Assembly: GCF_002940685.1 (NCBI RefSeq)
Contig: NZ_PNFP01000009.1
Span: 186,001 to 250,000, forward strand
DNA: 64,000 nt
Origin: Ensifer adhaerens
GTDB taxonomy: Bacteria; Pseudomonadota; Alphaproteobacteria; Rhizobiales; Rhizobiaceae
Direction of reading: 5' to 3'
Of the stretch, positions 42,951-51,566 are shown piece by piece (the first letter of the stretch is position 1; each line of letters starts with the position of its first letter). The notes under the pieces were generated by a model that saw only the letters and a list, made by a program, of their open reading frames with translations, made no database searches and was not told the origin of the DNA. Position numbers and translations under genes: made by a program.

Positions 42951-43463
42951 ATGCCGGTGCCCCAGACAAAAGCGGAATTGCTGCAGGCGATCGACGTCCA
43001 GTTCGCCAGGCTGATGCGCGAGCTGGAACGCATCCCTGGCGAGCTCTACCGCGAAGCCTCGCTCGACGGGCACGCCAAGGGCACCCGCATGAGCGTCGGC
43101 GATCTCGTCGCCTACCTCATCGGGTGGGGCGAACTGGTCATCAAATGGATCGATCGCGATCAGCGCGGCGAACCGGTCGACTTTCCCGAGACAGGCTACA
43201 AATGGAACGAGCTCGGACGACTGGCGCAGAAGTTCTACGGCGATTTTTGCACTCTGCCGCCGGCGGAGCTCATCGCCCGACTGCGGCGCAGCAAGGAAAC
43301 ACTCGAAGCGCTGATTACGGCGCGGGACGATCAGGCCCTCTATGGGCGGGCGTGGTACGGGAAGTGGACGCTCGGCCGGATGATTCAGTTCAACACGTCC
43401 TCTCCCTACGCCAATGCGCACGGCCGCCTGCGCAAATGGAAGAAAGCCAAGGGGCTGGCCTAG
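42951..43463 (+). CDS. ClbS/DfsB family four-helix bundle protein
   Basis: 170 residues. N-terminal VPQTKAELLQAIDVQFARLMRELERIP, central KGTRMSVGDLVAYLIGWGELV and KWNELGRLAQKFYGD, and C-terminal WTLGRMIQFNTSSPYANAHGRLRKW match the DUF1706 family. Named members protect colibactin producers by hydrolysing the toxin (ClbS); DfsB is linked to sulphur metabolism. No colibactin-like pathway is present here, so a self-protection role is unlikely and the real function is unknown. It follows the aldo/keto reductase by 18 bp. Confidence 0.85.
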   Translation: MPVPQTKAELLQAIDVQFARLMRELERIPGELYREASLDGHAKGTRMSVGDLVAYLIGWGELVIKWIDRDQRGEPVDFPETGYKWNELGRLAQKFYGDFCTLPPAELIARLRRSKETLEALITARDDQALYGRAWYGKWTLGRMIQFNTSSPYANAHGRLRKWKKAKGLA

Positions 43464-43485
43464 AATCCTAAAAATGCCGGCAAGC

Positions 43486-43514
43486 CTTGCCTTCTGCGGA
43501 AAAATGCGTATAAG
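43486..43514 (+). promoter_or_regulatory. Putative housekeeping promoter of the rpsF operon
   Basis: CTTGCC, a 17-base spacer and TATAAG fit the alphaproteobacterial housekeeping pattern (CTTGAC-17-CTATAT). It would give a leader of about 215 bases before rpsF. Confidence 0.55.
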
Positions 43515-43563
43515 CGCGCTGTTCGAAATGCCCGGTCTTCTGGCTGGTGGCTGAACGGAGGGC

Positions 43564-43585
43564 CGGTTTCCCATAAGGGGAGCCG
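43564..43585 (+). promoter_or_regulatory. Leader hairpin of rpsF mRNA
   Basis: Nine-pair stem CGGTTTCCC/GGGGAGCCG (two G-U pairs) with tetraloop ATAA inside the rpsF leader, followed by TTAGG. Leaders of rpsF in several bacteria bind the S6:S18 complex through a CCG-containing structure; this is a candidate for such autoregulation, not proven. Confidence 0.45.
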
Positions 43586-43737
43586 TTAGGATTGCACGTC
43601 TTTCCGGCCTCCCGTGTCTCCGCTCTCGACCGTCTCGATACAACACTTTCTTGCCGGCTCCTGCGAGCCCATAAGAACAGTCGTTGAGGCTTAGCCGCCG
43701 AGGTCCGGGCTGATTAACGCAAGAAAGGCAAGCCACA

Positions 43738-44184
43738 ATGGCTCTTTATGAACACGTATTCCTGGCCCGCCAGGACATCACGCCGCAGCAGGTCGACGGT
43801 CTCGTCGAGCAGTACAAGGGCGTGCTCGAAGCAAACGGCGGTAAGGTCGGTCGCGTCGAGAACTGGGGCCTGAAGTCCCTCACCTACCGCATCAAGAAGA
43901 ACCGCAAGGCTCACTACGTTCTCATGGACATCGACGCTCCGGCAGCGGCTGTTCACGAAATCGAGCGTCAGATGCGCATCAACGAAGACATCCTGCGCTA
44001 CATGACGATCGCCGTCGAGAAGCACGAGGAAGGCGCGTCTGCCATGATGCAGAAGCGCGATCGCGACGACCGTCCGCGCCGCGATGGCGACCGTCCGGAG
44101 CGTGGCTTCGGCGACCGTGGTCCGCGTCCGGACCGTGGCGACCGCGAAGACCGCCCGCGCCGTCCGCGCGAAGACCGCGCGTAA
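43738..44184 (+). CDS. rpsF: 30S ribosomal protein S6
   Basis: 148 residues. Core S6 domain residues 1-~100 ([59 protein letters not shown]). A C-terminal tail of ~40 residues made almost entirely of Arg, Asp, Pro and Gly ([13 protein letters not shown] ...) extends past the usual length; related tails are known in alphaproteobacterial S6. S6 binds S18 on the 30S platform; rpsR follows 26 bp downstream. Confidence 0.96.
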   Translation: MALYEHVFLARQDITPQQVDGLVEQYKGVLEANGGKVGRVENWGLKSLTYRIKKNRKAHYVLMDIDAPAAAVHEIERQMRINEDILRYMTIAVEKHEEGASAMMQKRDRDDRPRRDGDRPERGFGDRGPRPDRGDREDRPRRPREDRA

Positions 44185-44210
44185 TCAAGAAGCTTTAGGA
44201 GATTAAGACA

Positions 44211-44459
44211 ATGGCTGAAGTTTCTTCCGCTCCGGTTCGTCGCCCGTTCCACCGTCGCCGCAAGACCTGCCCCTTCTCGGGTGCAAACGCTCCGCGGATC
44301 GACTACAAGGACATCCGTCTGCTGCAGCGCTACATTTCCGAGCGCGGCAAGATCGTTCCCTCCCGCATCACGGCCGTTTCCCAGAAGAAGCAGCGCGAAC
44401 TCGCCCAGGCGATCAAGCGTGCACGCTTCCTCGGCCTGCTGCCCTACGTCGTTTCCTAA
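44211..44459 (+). CDS. rpsR: 30S ribosomal protein S18
   Basis: 82 residues. [31 protein letters not shown] and the C-terminal [19 protein letters not shown] are diagnostic. Pairs with S6 in the 30S platform. TTAGGAG lies about 10 bases before the ATG. A terminator-like hairpin follows, so the downstream DUF2232 gene may be expressed less. Confidence 0.97.
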   Translation: MAEVSSAPVRRPFHRRRKTCPFSGANAPRIDYKDIRLLQRYISERGKIVPSRITAVSQKKQRELAQAIKRARFLGLLPYVVS

Positions 44460-44513
44460 GAACGGCTGACTCTCCGTCAGTCTTCTGACTCGACGGAAAG
44501 CGACTTGTTGGGA

Positions 44514-44543
44514 GAGGCGCTCCCCTAAGGTGAGCGCCTCTTT
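44514..44543 (+). terminator. Terminator after rpsR
   Basis: Nine-base stem GAGGCGCTC/GAGCGCCTC with a 9-base loop followed by TTTCTCTC. Probably partial termination ahead of the membrane-protein gene. Confidence 0.7.
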
Positions 44544-44652
44544 CTCTCCCTTCCGCGATGGGCGCGGATCGGAACCGGCGCGATGCGCCAAAATCCCATG
44601 CTGGGGACAAGCCTTTGGCCATCCCCTAACTGCACGAAGCAGGACAGCGAAC

Positions 44653-45606
44653 GTGACGAATGTGAACAGGACATCGCTGCTGACCGGCGTTCTCGCCGGC
44701 TTTACCGCCGCCCTCTTGTCGATGGGCGCGAACACGCAGTCGTCTCTTGCTATCGTCCTTTATGCGGCTTCCGCCCTTCCGATCCTGATTGCCGGCCTTG
44801 GCTGGGGCAATGCCGCCGCGATTGCCGCGATCGTTGCCGCCGGCGGCACGGCCGCCGTGCTCGTCTCGCCCTACTTCGCGCTGCTGATTCTCGTCGTTAC
44901 GCTGATCCCGGCCGGTTGGCTGAGCCACCTCGCCAATCTCGCCCGCCCGGCGTCCGAACTCGGCGGTCCGGACGAGGCGCTTGCCTGGTATCCGCTCTCC
45001 GACATCTTGAGCCATCTCGCCGGTCTTGTGACGGTCGGCATGATCATCGTCGGCCTCATCGTCGGCTACGGCGCGGACATTTCCGACCGGATGGTCGATA
45101 TCGTCATTCAGGCCGTTAAGGCGCAGGACAGCGCCTACAACCCGGACGCGGCGGCGATCGCCCAGATCAAGTCGCTGTTCACCCTCGCTTTGCCGCTCGT
45201 CCAGGGCGCGATCTGGGTGCTGATGCTGTTTACCGCCTACTACCTCGCCACCCGCATCGTGCAGATGTCCGGCCGGTCGTTGCGCCCGCGCGAGGACATC
45301 CCCTCGACGCTGCGCATGCACCGCAACGCGATCTTCATTTTCCTCGGCGGCCTGGTCCTCACCTTTCTCGGCGGCGCACCCGCGACGATCGGCGCGCTGG
45401 TCTGCGGAACCTTCGGCGCGGGCTTCCTGCTTGCCGGTTTCGCCTCCTTCCATTTCCGCACGCGCGGCAAGTCCTGGCGGCTTCCCGTGCTGTGGATCGC
45501 ATACCTGTCGGTGCTCGTGTTCACGATCCCGGCATTCTTCTTCCTCCTTTCCGGCCTGATCGATACGCGACGCACCATCGCGGTCACGCCGGTTGGAAAA
45601 AACTGA
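44653..45606 (+). CDS. DUF2232 membrane protein
   Basis: 317 residues from GTG 44653, with about eight membrane segments (LLTGVLAGFTAALLSM, LPILIAGLGWGNAAAIAAIVAAGG, FALLILVVTLIPAGWLSHL and others). The DUF2232 family sits between rpsR and rplI in many Alphaproteobacteria and has no established function. The GTG follows AGGACAG; a second GTG lies at 44662. The longer frame to 44530 crosses the terminator and is not credible. 32 bp separate it from rplI. Confidence 0.82.
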   Translation: MTNVNRTSLLTGVLAGFTAALLSMGANTQSSLAIVLYAASALPILIAGLGWGNAAAIAAIVAAGGTAAVLVSPYFALLILVVTLIPAGWLSHLANLARPASELGGPDEALAWYPLSDILSHLAGLVTVGMIIVGLIVGYGADISDRMVDIVIQAVKAQDSAYNPDAAAIAQIKSLFTLALPLVQGAIWVLMLFTAYYLATRIVQMSGRSLRPREDIPSTLRMHRNAIFIFLGGLVLTFLGGAPATIGALVCGTFGAGFLLAGFASFHFRTRGKSWRLPVLWIAYLSVLVFTIPAFFFLLSGLIDTRRTIAVTPVGKN

Positions 45607-45638
45607 CCAACGAACTGGAACTCTGAAAGGAAACCAAC

Positions 45639-46214
45639 ATGGAAGTCATTCTTCTCGAACGTATCGCCAAGCTCGGCCAGATGGGCGAAACCGTAAAGGT
45701 TCGCGACGGCTTTGCCCGTAACTACCTCCTGCCGCTCGGCAAGGCGCTGCGCGCCAACGCTGCCAACAAGGCCCGTTTCGAAGCTGAGCGTTCGACGCTC
45801 GAAGCCCGCAACCTCGAGCGCAAGTCGGAAGCCCAGGCTGTTGCCGAGAAGCTCGACGGCAAGTCGTTCATCATCGTCCGCTCGGCTGGCGAAACCGGCC
45901 AGCTCTACGGTTCGGTTGCTGCCCGCGACATCATCGAAGTGCTCGCTGCCGAAGGCTTCAACGTCGGCCGCAACCAGGTCGACCTCAACCAGCCGATCAA
46001 GTCGATCGGCCTGCACAAGGTCACGCTGCACCTGCACTCGGAAGTCGAGATCTCGGTTGAAGTCAACGTTGCCCGTTCGGCCGAAGAAGCCGGCCGCCAG
46101 GCCAAGGGCGAAAGCCTGACCTCGGCCGACGCCATCTACGGCGTTGACGAAGACGCCCTGAAGCCGGAAGACTTCTTCAACCCGGAAGCCGAATTCGAAG
46201 GCGAAGAAGAATAA
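45639..46214 (+). CDS. rplI: 50S ribosomal protein L9
   Basis: 191 residues. [32 protein letters not shown] is the N-terminal 23S-binding domain; a long helix and a C-terminal domain ([12 protein letters not shown] ... [20 protein letters not shown]) follow. An acidic tail of ~40 residues ([21 protein letters not shown]) makes it longer than E. coli L9 (149), common in rhizobia. AAAGGAAA precedes the ATG. A strong terminator follows. Confidence 0.96.
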   Translation: MEVILLERIAKLGQMGETVKVRDGFARNYLLPLGKALRANAANKARFEAERSTLEARNLERKSEAQAVAEKLDGKSFIIVRSAGETGQLYGSVAARDIIEVLAAEGFNVGRNQVDLNQPIKSIGLHKVTLHLHSEVEISVEVNVARSAEEAGRQAKGESLTSADAIYGVDEDALKPEDFFNPEAEFEGEEE

Positions 46215-46239
46215 GCCTTAAAGGCCATTCGACATGCGA

Positions 46240-46268
46240 AAGCCCGGATCATCGATCCGGGCTTTTTT
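46240..46268 (+). terminator. Terminator of the ribosomal operon
   Basis: Eleven-base stem AAGCCCGGATC/GATCCGGGCTT with a 3-base loop and six T. It also separates the operon from the leftward efflux genes. Confidence 0.92.
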
Positions 46269-46320
46269 CTTGGCCGCTGCGCGGCCGTCTCCGGCAATGG
46301 CTCTGTGGGCCCCGGCCGTC

Positions 46321-47418
46321 TTATCCGTGGGCGGCAACAGGCGTGACGCCGATGTTCGCCTGGCCCGGCACAACGCGGACCGGCGCGTCCTTGTCGACGC
46401 GCACGACGACCGAAAGGCCGGGCGACAGCATTTCCGCCAGCGGCTGGCCGGGATCGACGACGATGCGCACGCCGACACGCTGGGCCACCTTGGTGAAGTT
46501 GCCGGTGGCGTTGTCCGGACGAATGATGCTGAACTCCGAACCGGCGGCGGGCGAGAACCGCTCGATACGCCCCGTCAGCTCGTTCCGTTGCAGGGCGTCG
46601 ACCGCGATGGTGACGGGTTGGCCCGCCTTCATGCCGTCGAGCTGCGTTTCCTTGAAATTCGCGACGACCCAGACGTCGTTCGGCACCAGCGCCAGGAGTT
46701 GCGAGCCGGCCGTCACATATTGACCGATCCGCGCGCCGATCTCACCGAGACGGCCGTCCCGCGGCGCGACGATGCGGGTGTTGTCGAGATCGATCCGCGC
46801 GAGTTCGACGGCAGCCTGCGCGCCGGTCACCGCCGCTTCCAATCCGGCACGCGCGCCGAGGGTCGTCGCGAGCGCCTGCTTCGACACGTCGAGCCCGGCT
46901 TCAGCCTGGCTCACGGCAGCGTCGGCCTGTTCGAAGCCGGCACGCGCCTGGTCGGCGTCGCTGCGGGTCGAGACGCCCTTTTCGGCGAGCGGGCGGATGC
47001 GATCCCAGGTGGCGCGCGCCCGGTTGAAGGCGGCCTTGGCGCTGTCGAGCTGCGCCTGGCTCGCGGCAATGCCGGCCTTGGCGGAAAGCTCCTGTTGAAA
47101 GGAATTGGCAAGAGCGGCCTTCTGCCCGGCAAGCGTCGCCTCCGCCTGCGCCAGCTTTTGCGCGTAGATGCGGTCGTCGATCTTGACCAGCAGCTGCCCG
47201 GTCTTGACCGTCTCGTAGTCATGCACCGGAACGTCGGCGACATAGCCCGAAAGCTGCGGGCTCATGATCGTTACAAAGCCGCGCACATAGGCATTCTCCG
47301 TCGTTTCCACCGAACTGTGGAACGGCGGCAGCCGCCAGGCGTAGAGCACGAGCGCGATACCGGCGATGCCGGCGAAAAGAACGATAATGGTGGTGGGCGA
47401 GCGCAAGAATTTCAACAT
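46321..47418 (-). CDS. HlyD/EmrA-type membrane fusion protein
   Basis: 365 residues from ATG 47418. One N-terminal membrane helix (TTIIVLFAGIAGIALVLYAW), then a lipoyl-like hairpin (PQLSGYVADVPVHDYETVKTGQLLVKIDD), a long coiled coil, and NTRIVAPRDGRLGEIGARIGQYV. This is the periplasmic adaptor joining the inner-membrane pump to an outer-membrane channel. The pump gene ends 18 bp upstream and its MarR regulator precedes it, so the three form one unit; the outer-membrane factor is elsewhere. Confidence 0.9.
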   Translation of the reverse strand: MLKFLRSPTTIIVLFAGIAGIALVLYAWRLPPFHSSVETTENAYVRGFVTIMSPQLSGYVADVPVHDYETVKTGQLLVKIDDRIYAQKLAQAEATLAGQKAALANSFQQELSAKAGIAASQAQLDSAKAAFNRARATWDRIRPLAEKGVSTRSDADQARAGFEQADAAVSQAEAGLDVSKQALATTLGARAGLEAAVTGAQAAVELARIDLDNTRIVAPRDGRLGEIGARIGQYVTAGSQLLALVPNDVWVVANFKETQLDGMKAGQPVTIAVDALQRNELTGRIERFSPAAGSEFSIIRPDNATGNFTKVAQRVGVRIVVDPGQPLAEMLSPGLSVVVRVDKDAPVRVVPGQANIGVTPVAAHG

Positions 47419-47436
47419 GGTCGTCAACTCTGTCAA

Positions 47437-49149
47437 TCAGGTGGCCGGCGTCAGTGCAGGACCGGACAATCTCTGCCTGAGCCAGTTGTGGAAGATGTGC
47501 AGCAACAGCCCGGCGAGCGCGAAAAGCGCGACCGCTGCGGCCAGCAGGAAGGCGTCGTTGTAGGCGAGGATGTAGGCTTCGCGGGTCACCTGCTGCGACA
47601 AAAGCACGGTGCCCTCGCCGCCAAGCAGGGTCTTGTCGCCCATCACCTTGTTGTAGGCGGCGGAAAGCTGGTTGACGCGCTGGGCGACCAGCGGGTTCGA
47701 GAGCACCATCTGATCCGCAAGAATGCTGGAGTGGAACTTTTCGCGGATCGTGACGAAGGTGCCGAAGGCCGCAGAACCGATCAGGCTGCCGATGCTCTGG
47801 GTGAAGAGGAAGATCACGATGAAGCTTAAGATGTAGCTCGGCCCCTTGGCGAGCGCCGCCTTGAAGCCACGCGCCATCGCCGGCGGCAGGAAGAGCGCCG
47901 TTCCGGACGCAATCATGGCCTGGCTCAGATACATCTGCTCCGGCCGCGTCAGGCTCGTCGCCTGGCTGTCCAGGTAGGCGCCGGTCGCAAGCAGTCCGAG
48001 CGCAAGGATATGCACCCGCTCCGCATGTTGTGGGTTCATCAGCAATGCACAGAGCAGGCCGCCGGCAATCGCGGCGGCAAGGATGATCCAGTAGAGCGTC
48101 GCGACCTGCTCGAACTGGAGACCGAGCTGCTGGTAGAAATTCGTCGCGATCGTCGACTGTTCGGAGGCCACCAGGCGGAAAATCAGGAGAACGGCAGCGA
48201 AGTGCACGATCTCCTTGGAAGCGATCCAGCGTACGTCGATCAACGGCACCTGGCGATGCAGCTCGATCAGCACCACGGTCGTCAGTGTTGCAATCGAGAC
48301 GACGAGCAGGACGCCGAGCCAGGGCGCCTCGAACCACCAATAGAGGCGCCCCATGGTCAGGACCACGGCAAGGCACCCGAAGGCGACGGCAACGAGCAGG
48401 TAGCTCAGGATATCCAGGCGCTGGATGACCTTGGCGTGCGGCACCGGTGTCAGCGGCAACAGGTAAATGATCGGCAGCGCGATCAGCGCCAGCGCCATTT
48501 CCAGCGTGTAGAGCGCATGCCACTGGCCATATTCGATCAGGGTCGGCGAGATCAGCCGGGTGACCGGCGCGGAAATCGTCGTGCAGGTGAGTGCCAGTGC
48601 CAGACCGACCGTCAGCTTTCGCGCCGGCGGAAAGGCTTCGAGCATATAGAGGAAGCCGAGCGTCGACATCGGCGCTGCGGCAATGCCGCTGATGAAGCGC
48701 ACGACGATCGCCGAATGCAGATCGGAGACGAAGACGTTCATCAGCGAGACGAGGACGAAGCCGGCGATGCTGATTTCGGCAAAGCGGCGCAATCCATACT
48801 GGGCGCGGATCTTCACCAGCGCGATCGACAGGCTGACATTCGGCGCCATGTAGGCCGCCGAGAGCCAGCCGGCCTCGACGGAGGTCGCCGAAAGCGAACC
48901 CTGGACCTGCGAGAGATTGGCCAAGGCGAGGTTCATCCCCAGCCCCTGCGTCAGGAACAGGAGCACGGAGCCGAGGACATAGACCGCCGAAAGCAACAGG
49001 CCTTTCTCGACGGGGGCCGGCACGGGGGCTGGCGCCGGTTCCGGCGCAATAACGGTCTCTCCGCGTTGGTCCTCGTCAACCACCTCCGCGGCCTCAAGCT
49101 CGGAGGCAAGGCGATTGTCGTTTGCGGCGGTCGTCGCGACTGCGCCCAT
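47437..49149 (-). CDS. DHA2-type MFS drug efflux pump (EmrB-like)
   Basis: 570 residues with about 14 membrane segments. A ~60-residue N-terminal cytosolic part precedes the first helix (LLSAVYVLGSVLLFLTQGLG). Loop IKVRAQYGLRRFAEISI-like (residues 115-130) marks the DHA2 repeat. With the adaptor gene downstream it exports hydrophobic compounds by proton antiport. A GTG at 49158 overlaps the MarR stop as GTGA, but GGGAG lies 8 bases before ATG 49149, which I prefer. Either way translation is coupled to the regulator. Confidence 0.9.
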   Translation of the reverse strand: MGAVATTAANDNRLASELEAAEVVDEDQRGETVIAPEPAPAPVPAPVEKGLLLSAVYVLGSVLLFLTQGLGMNLALANLSQVQGSLSATSVEAGWLSAAYMAPNVSLSIALVKIRAQYGLRRFAEISIAGFVLVSLMNVFVSDLHSAIVVRFISGIAAAPMSTLGFLYMLEAFPPARKLTVGLALALTCTTISAPVTRLISPTLIEYGQWHALYTLEMALALIALPIIYLLPLTPVPHAKVIQRLDILSYLLVAVAFGCLAVVLTMGRLYWWFEAPWLGVLLVVSIATLTTVVLIELHRQVPLIDVRWIASKEIVHFAAVLLIFRLVASEQSTIATNFYQQLGLQFEQVATLYWIILAAAIAGGLLCALLMNPQHAERVHILALGLLATGAYLDSQATSLTRPEQMYLSQAMIASGTALFLPPAMARGFKAALAKGPSYILSFIVIFLFTQSIGSLIGSAAFGTFVTIREKFHSSILADQMVLSNPLVAQRVNQLSAAYNKVMGDKTLLGGEGTVLLSQQVTREAYILAYNDAFLLAAAVALFALAGLLLHIFHNWLRQRLSGPALTPAT

Positions 49150-49154
49150 CGCCG

Positions 49155-49598
49155 TCACTCCCGCGCCAGCGACTGAACATTGTCGGCGATCGCACGAACC
49201 ACCCGCTTTGTCACGGCCAGCTCGGCTGCGTCGATGCCTTGCAGCACTTCGGCCCGTATCTCGTCGGCAAGCCTCAAGATCTCGTCGGCAACCGTGCGGC
49301 CGAGTTCGGTCATGTGGACCTGCTTGGCGCGCCGGTCGGAGACCTCGACCCGCCGCTCGATGAAGCCCTGCTTCTCCATGCCGTCGAGCAGGCGCACCAG
49401 CGTCGGGGTTTCGATGTCGAGCTCGTCGGCAAGCTCCCGCTGGTTCAAGCCATCCTTCTTCGTCAAGGCGAAGAGCGCGCGGGCGCGCGACAACGTCAGC
49501 CCCCTCTCCTTCACCCGCGCATCAAACACGGCCCGCAGCTTGCGATTGACCAGCGACAGGGCGTCGAACAGCTCGCGATTCACGGTGGGCTGATACAT
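49155..49598 (-). CDS. MarR family repressor of the efflux operon
   Basis: 147 residues. Winged helix region LNQRELADELDIETPTLVRLLDGMEKQGFIERRVEVSDRRAKQVHMTELG, with dimerisation helices at both ends. It is the first gene of a leftward MarR-EmrB-EmrA operon, the usual arrangement in which the repressor is inactivated by a transported drug. A perfect 10-base palindrome TAGCATGCTA lies 20 bp upstream of its start and is the likely operator. Confidence 0.9.
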   Translation of the reverse strand: MYQPTVNRELFDALSLVNRKLRAVFDARVKERGLTLSRARALFALTKKDGLNQRELADELDIETPTLVRLLDGMEKQGFIERRVEVSDRRAKQVHMTELGRTVADEILRLADEIRAEVLQGIDAAELAVTKRVVRAIADNVQSLARE

Positions 49599-49932
49599 TT
49601 ATACCTTTTCCATATTACTAGCATGCTAATTATATTGCCTCTATCTAATCCAAAGAAGGTGAAAATTCAAGATCTGGATTTGAGGCTGGCGAGGACGGCG
49701 CTACACTTCTCTTCGTCGGGAAGGTTCGGGTGATTCGCGGCGTCAACGACCAAATTTGTGACGACGGCATAATCCGCACATTTGCGACCCCCCGCCTGTG
49801 GATCAGTCGAACAATGGGAACAGCGCCGGGCGCGGTGACGTCGCTCCGCGACTGTGTCCTCCGTGCACTTGACCCGGCCAGCGGTAAAACGCAAACCGGT
49901 GCCACACCAGACAGAGGCAGAGATAAAACGAC
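49599..49932. promoter_or_regulatory. Divergent region marR / dnaB
   Basis: 334 bp. The left end is AT-rich and contains TAGCATGCTA at 49619-49628, the candidate operator. The right part leads into dnaB. Small frames inside it are not coding. Confidence 0.5.
49619..49628. promoter_or_regulatory. Palindromic operator of the MarR-efflux operon
   Basis: Perfect TAGCATGCTA in an AT-rich context (ATTAC before, ATTATAT after), 20 bp upstream of the marR-type start. Position and symmetry fit MarR autoregulation. Confidence 0.6.
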
Positions 49933-51435
49933 ATGAACGACGCGTCGCGAAAGCTATCCCCTATCGGCAAGGATCAGGCGGACCAGCACTATCGCGAGGC
50001 GCCGAACAACCTCGAAGCAGAACAGGCCCTGCTCGGCGCGATCCTCGTCAACAACGACGCCTACTACCGAGTCTCGGACTTCCTGAAGCCGGTACATCTG
50101 CACGAGCCGCTGCATCGCAAGATCTATGAAGTCGCCGGCGACATCATCCGCATGGGCAAGATGGCGAACCCGGTCACCATCAAGACCTTCCTGAAGGCCG
50201 ACGAGAAGGTGGGCGACGTCACGGTCGCGACCTATCTTGCGCGCCTTGCCGGTGCGGCCGTGTCGATCATCAACGCGGAAGACTATGGCCGGGCGATCTA
50301 TGATCTCGCGCTACGCCGTTCGCTGATCACCATCGGCGAGGACATGGTCAACATCGCCTATGACGCGCCGCTCGACATGCCGCCGCAGGGCCAGATCGAA
50401 GATGCCGAGCGCCGGCTGTTCGAGCTGGCCGAGACCGGCCGCTACGACGGCGGCTTTCAGTCGTTCAACGACGCGGTGGCGCTGGCGATCGACATGGCGG
50501 GTGCTGCCTTCGAGCGCGACGGCAGCCTGTCCGGCATTTCCACCGGCATCCACTCGCTCGACGGCCGCATGGGCGGCCTGCAGCGTTCGGACTTGATCGT
50601 GCTTGCCGGACGTCCGGGCATGGGCAAGACCTCGCTTGCCACCAACATCGCCTACAACATCGCCGCTGCCTACGAGCCGGAAGTCCAGGCGGACGGTTCG
50701 TTCAAGGCGAGAAACGGCGGCGTCGTCGGCTTCTACTCGCTCGAAATGTCGTCCGAACAGCTCGCCACCCGTATCATCTCCGAGCAGACAGAAGTGTCCT
50801 CGTCGAAGATCCGCCGCGGCGACATTTCCGAGGCCGAGTTCGAAAAGCTCGTCGCCTGCTCGCAGATGATGCAGAAGGTGCCGCTCTACATCGACCAGAC
50901 CGGTGGCATCTCGATCGCCCAGCTTTCCGCCCGCGCGCGCCGCTTGAAGCGCCAGCGCGGCCTCGATTGCCTGGTGGTGGACTATATCCAGCTCATGACC
51001 GGCTCGGGCAAGTCCAGCGACAACCGCGTGCAGGAAATCACCCAGATCACCACCGGCCTGAAGGCGCTCGGCAAGGAACTGAACGTTCCGATCATCGCGC
51101 TGTCACAGCTCTCCCGTGGCGTCGAAAGCCGCGAAGACAAGCGGCCACAGCTGTCCGACCTTCGCGAATCGGGCTCGATCGAGCAGGACGCCGACGTCGT
51201 GCTCTTCGTGTTCCGTGAGGAATACTACGTGAAGAACCTGGAGCCGCGCGACGAGTTCGACCCGAAGTACGAAGAGTGGAAGATGAAGATGGAGCAGGTG
51301 AAGGGCACGGCCGACGTGATCATCGCCAAGCAGCGTCACGGACCGACGGGCACCGTCAAGCTCGCGTTCCAGTCGGAATTCACGCGCTTCACCGATCTCG
51401 CCGATCCTTCGTTCACCCAGTACGAAGAACACTAG
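49933..51435 (+). CDS. dnaB: Replicative DNA helicase DnaB
   Basis: 500 residues. Hexameric helicase that unwinds DNA at the fork. N-terminal domain (PNNLEAEQALLGAILVNNDAYYRVSDFL), Walker A GRPGMGKTSLA, FYSLEMSSEQL, Walker B CLVVDYIQLM and LSQLSRGVESR are all intact. No intein. The C-terminus ends FTDLADPSFTQYEEH. Followed by a palindromic repeat element instead of a classical terminator. Confidence 0.97.
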   Translation: MNDASRKLSPIGKDQADQHYREAPNNLEAEQALLGAILVNNDAYYRVSDFLKPVHLHEPLHRKIYEVAGDIIRMGKMANPVTIKTFLKADEKVGDVTVATYLARLAGAAVSIINAEDYGRAIYDLALRRSLITIGEDMVNIAYDAPLDMPPQGQIEDAERRLFELAETGRYDGGFQSFNDAVALAIDMAGAAFERDGSLSGISTGIHSLDGRMGGLQRSDLIVLAGRPGMGKTSLATNIAYNIAAAYEPEVQADGSFKARNGGVVGFYSLEMSSEQLATRIISEQTEVSSSKIRRGDISEAEFEKLVACSQMMQKVPLYIDQTGGISIAQLSARARRLKRQRGLDCLVVDYIQLMTGSGKSSDNRVQEITQITTGLKALGKELNVPIIALSQLSRGVESREDKRPQLSDLRESGSIEQDADVVLFVFREEYYVKNLEPRDEFDPKYEEWKMKMEQVKGTADVIIAKQRHGPTGTVKLAFQSEFTRFTDLADPSFTQYEEH

Positions 51436-51450
51436 ACTGTTTGAAAGAAC

Positions 51451-51494
51451 GCAATTCCGGACGGAAAACCGTTTCACACTTTTCCTGGAATTGC
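51451..51494. repeat. Short palindromic intergenic repeat, rhizobial type
   Basis: Outer arms GCAATTCC/GGAATTGC and inner arms GGAAAA/TTTTCC form a hairpin of 44 bases. From memory this sequence type recurs between genes in Sinorhizobium, Rhizobium and Mesorhizobium. It lies 15 bp after the dnaB stop and may stop or stabilise transcripts. Only one copy was noticed in this window. Confidence 0.6.
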
Positions 51495-51518
51495 TCTCGA
51501 GTTCCGTGGGGGCGGCCG

Positions 51519-51558
51519 GAGCGGGCTGGGAAAGTGTTTGCGGTTTCCCAGCCCGCTC
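51519..51558. terminator. Long perfect hairpin dnaB / azlD
   Basis: Perfect 15-base arms GAGCGGGCTGGGAAA and TTTCCCAGCCCGCTC with a 10-base loop, 8 bp past the azlD stop. It has no T-run on either side, so it is a strong structure of uncertain type, possibly a factor-independent pause or 3' end stabiliser. Confidence 0.5.
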
Positions 51559-51566
51559 TCAACCCT

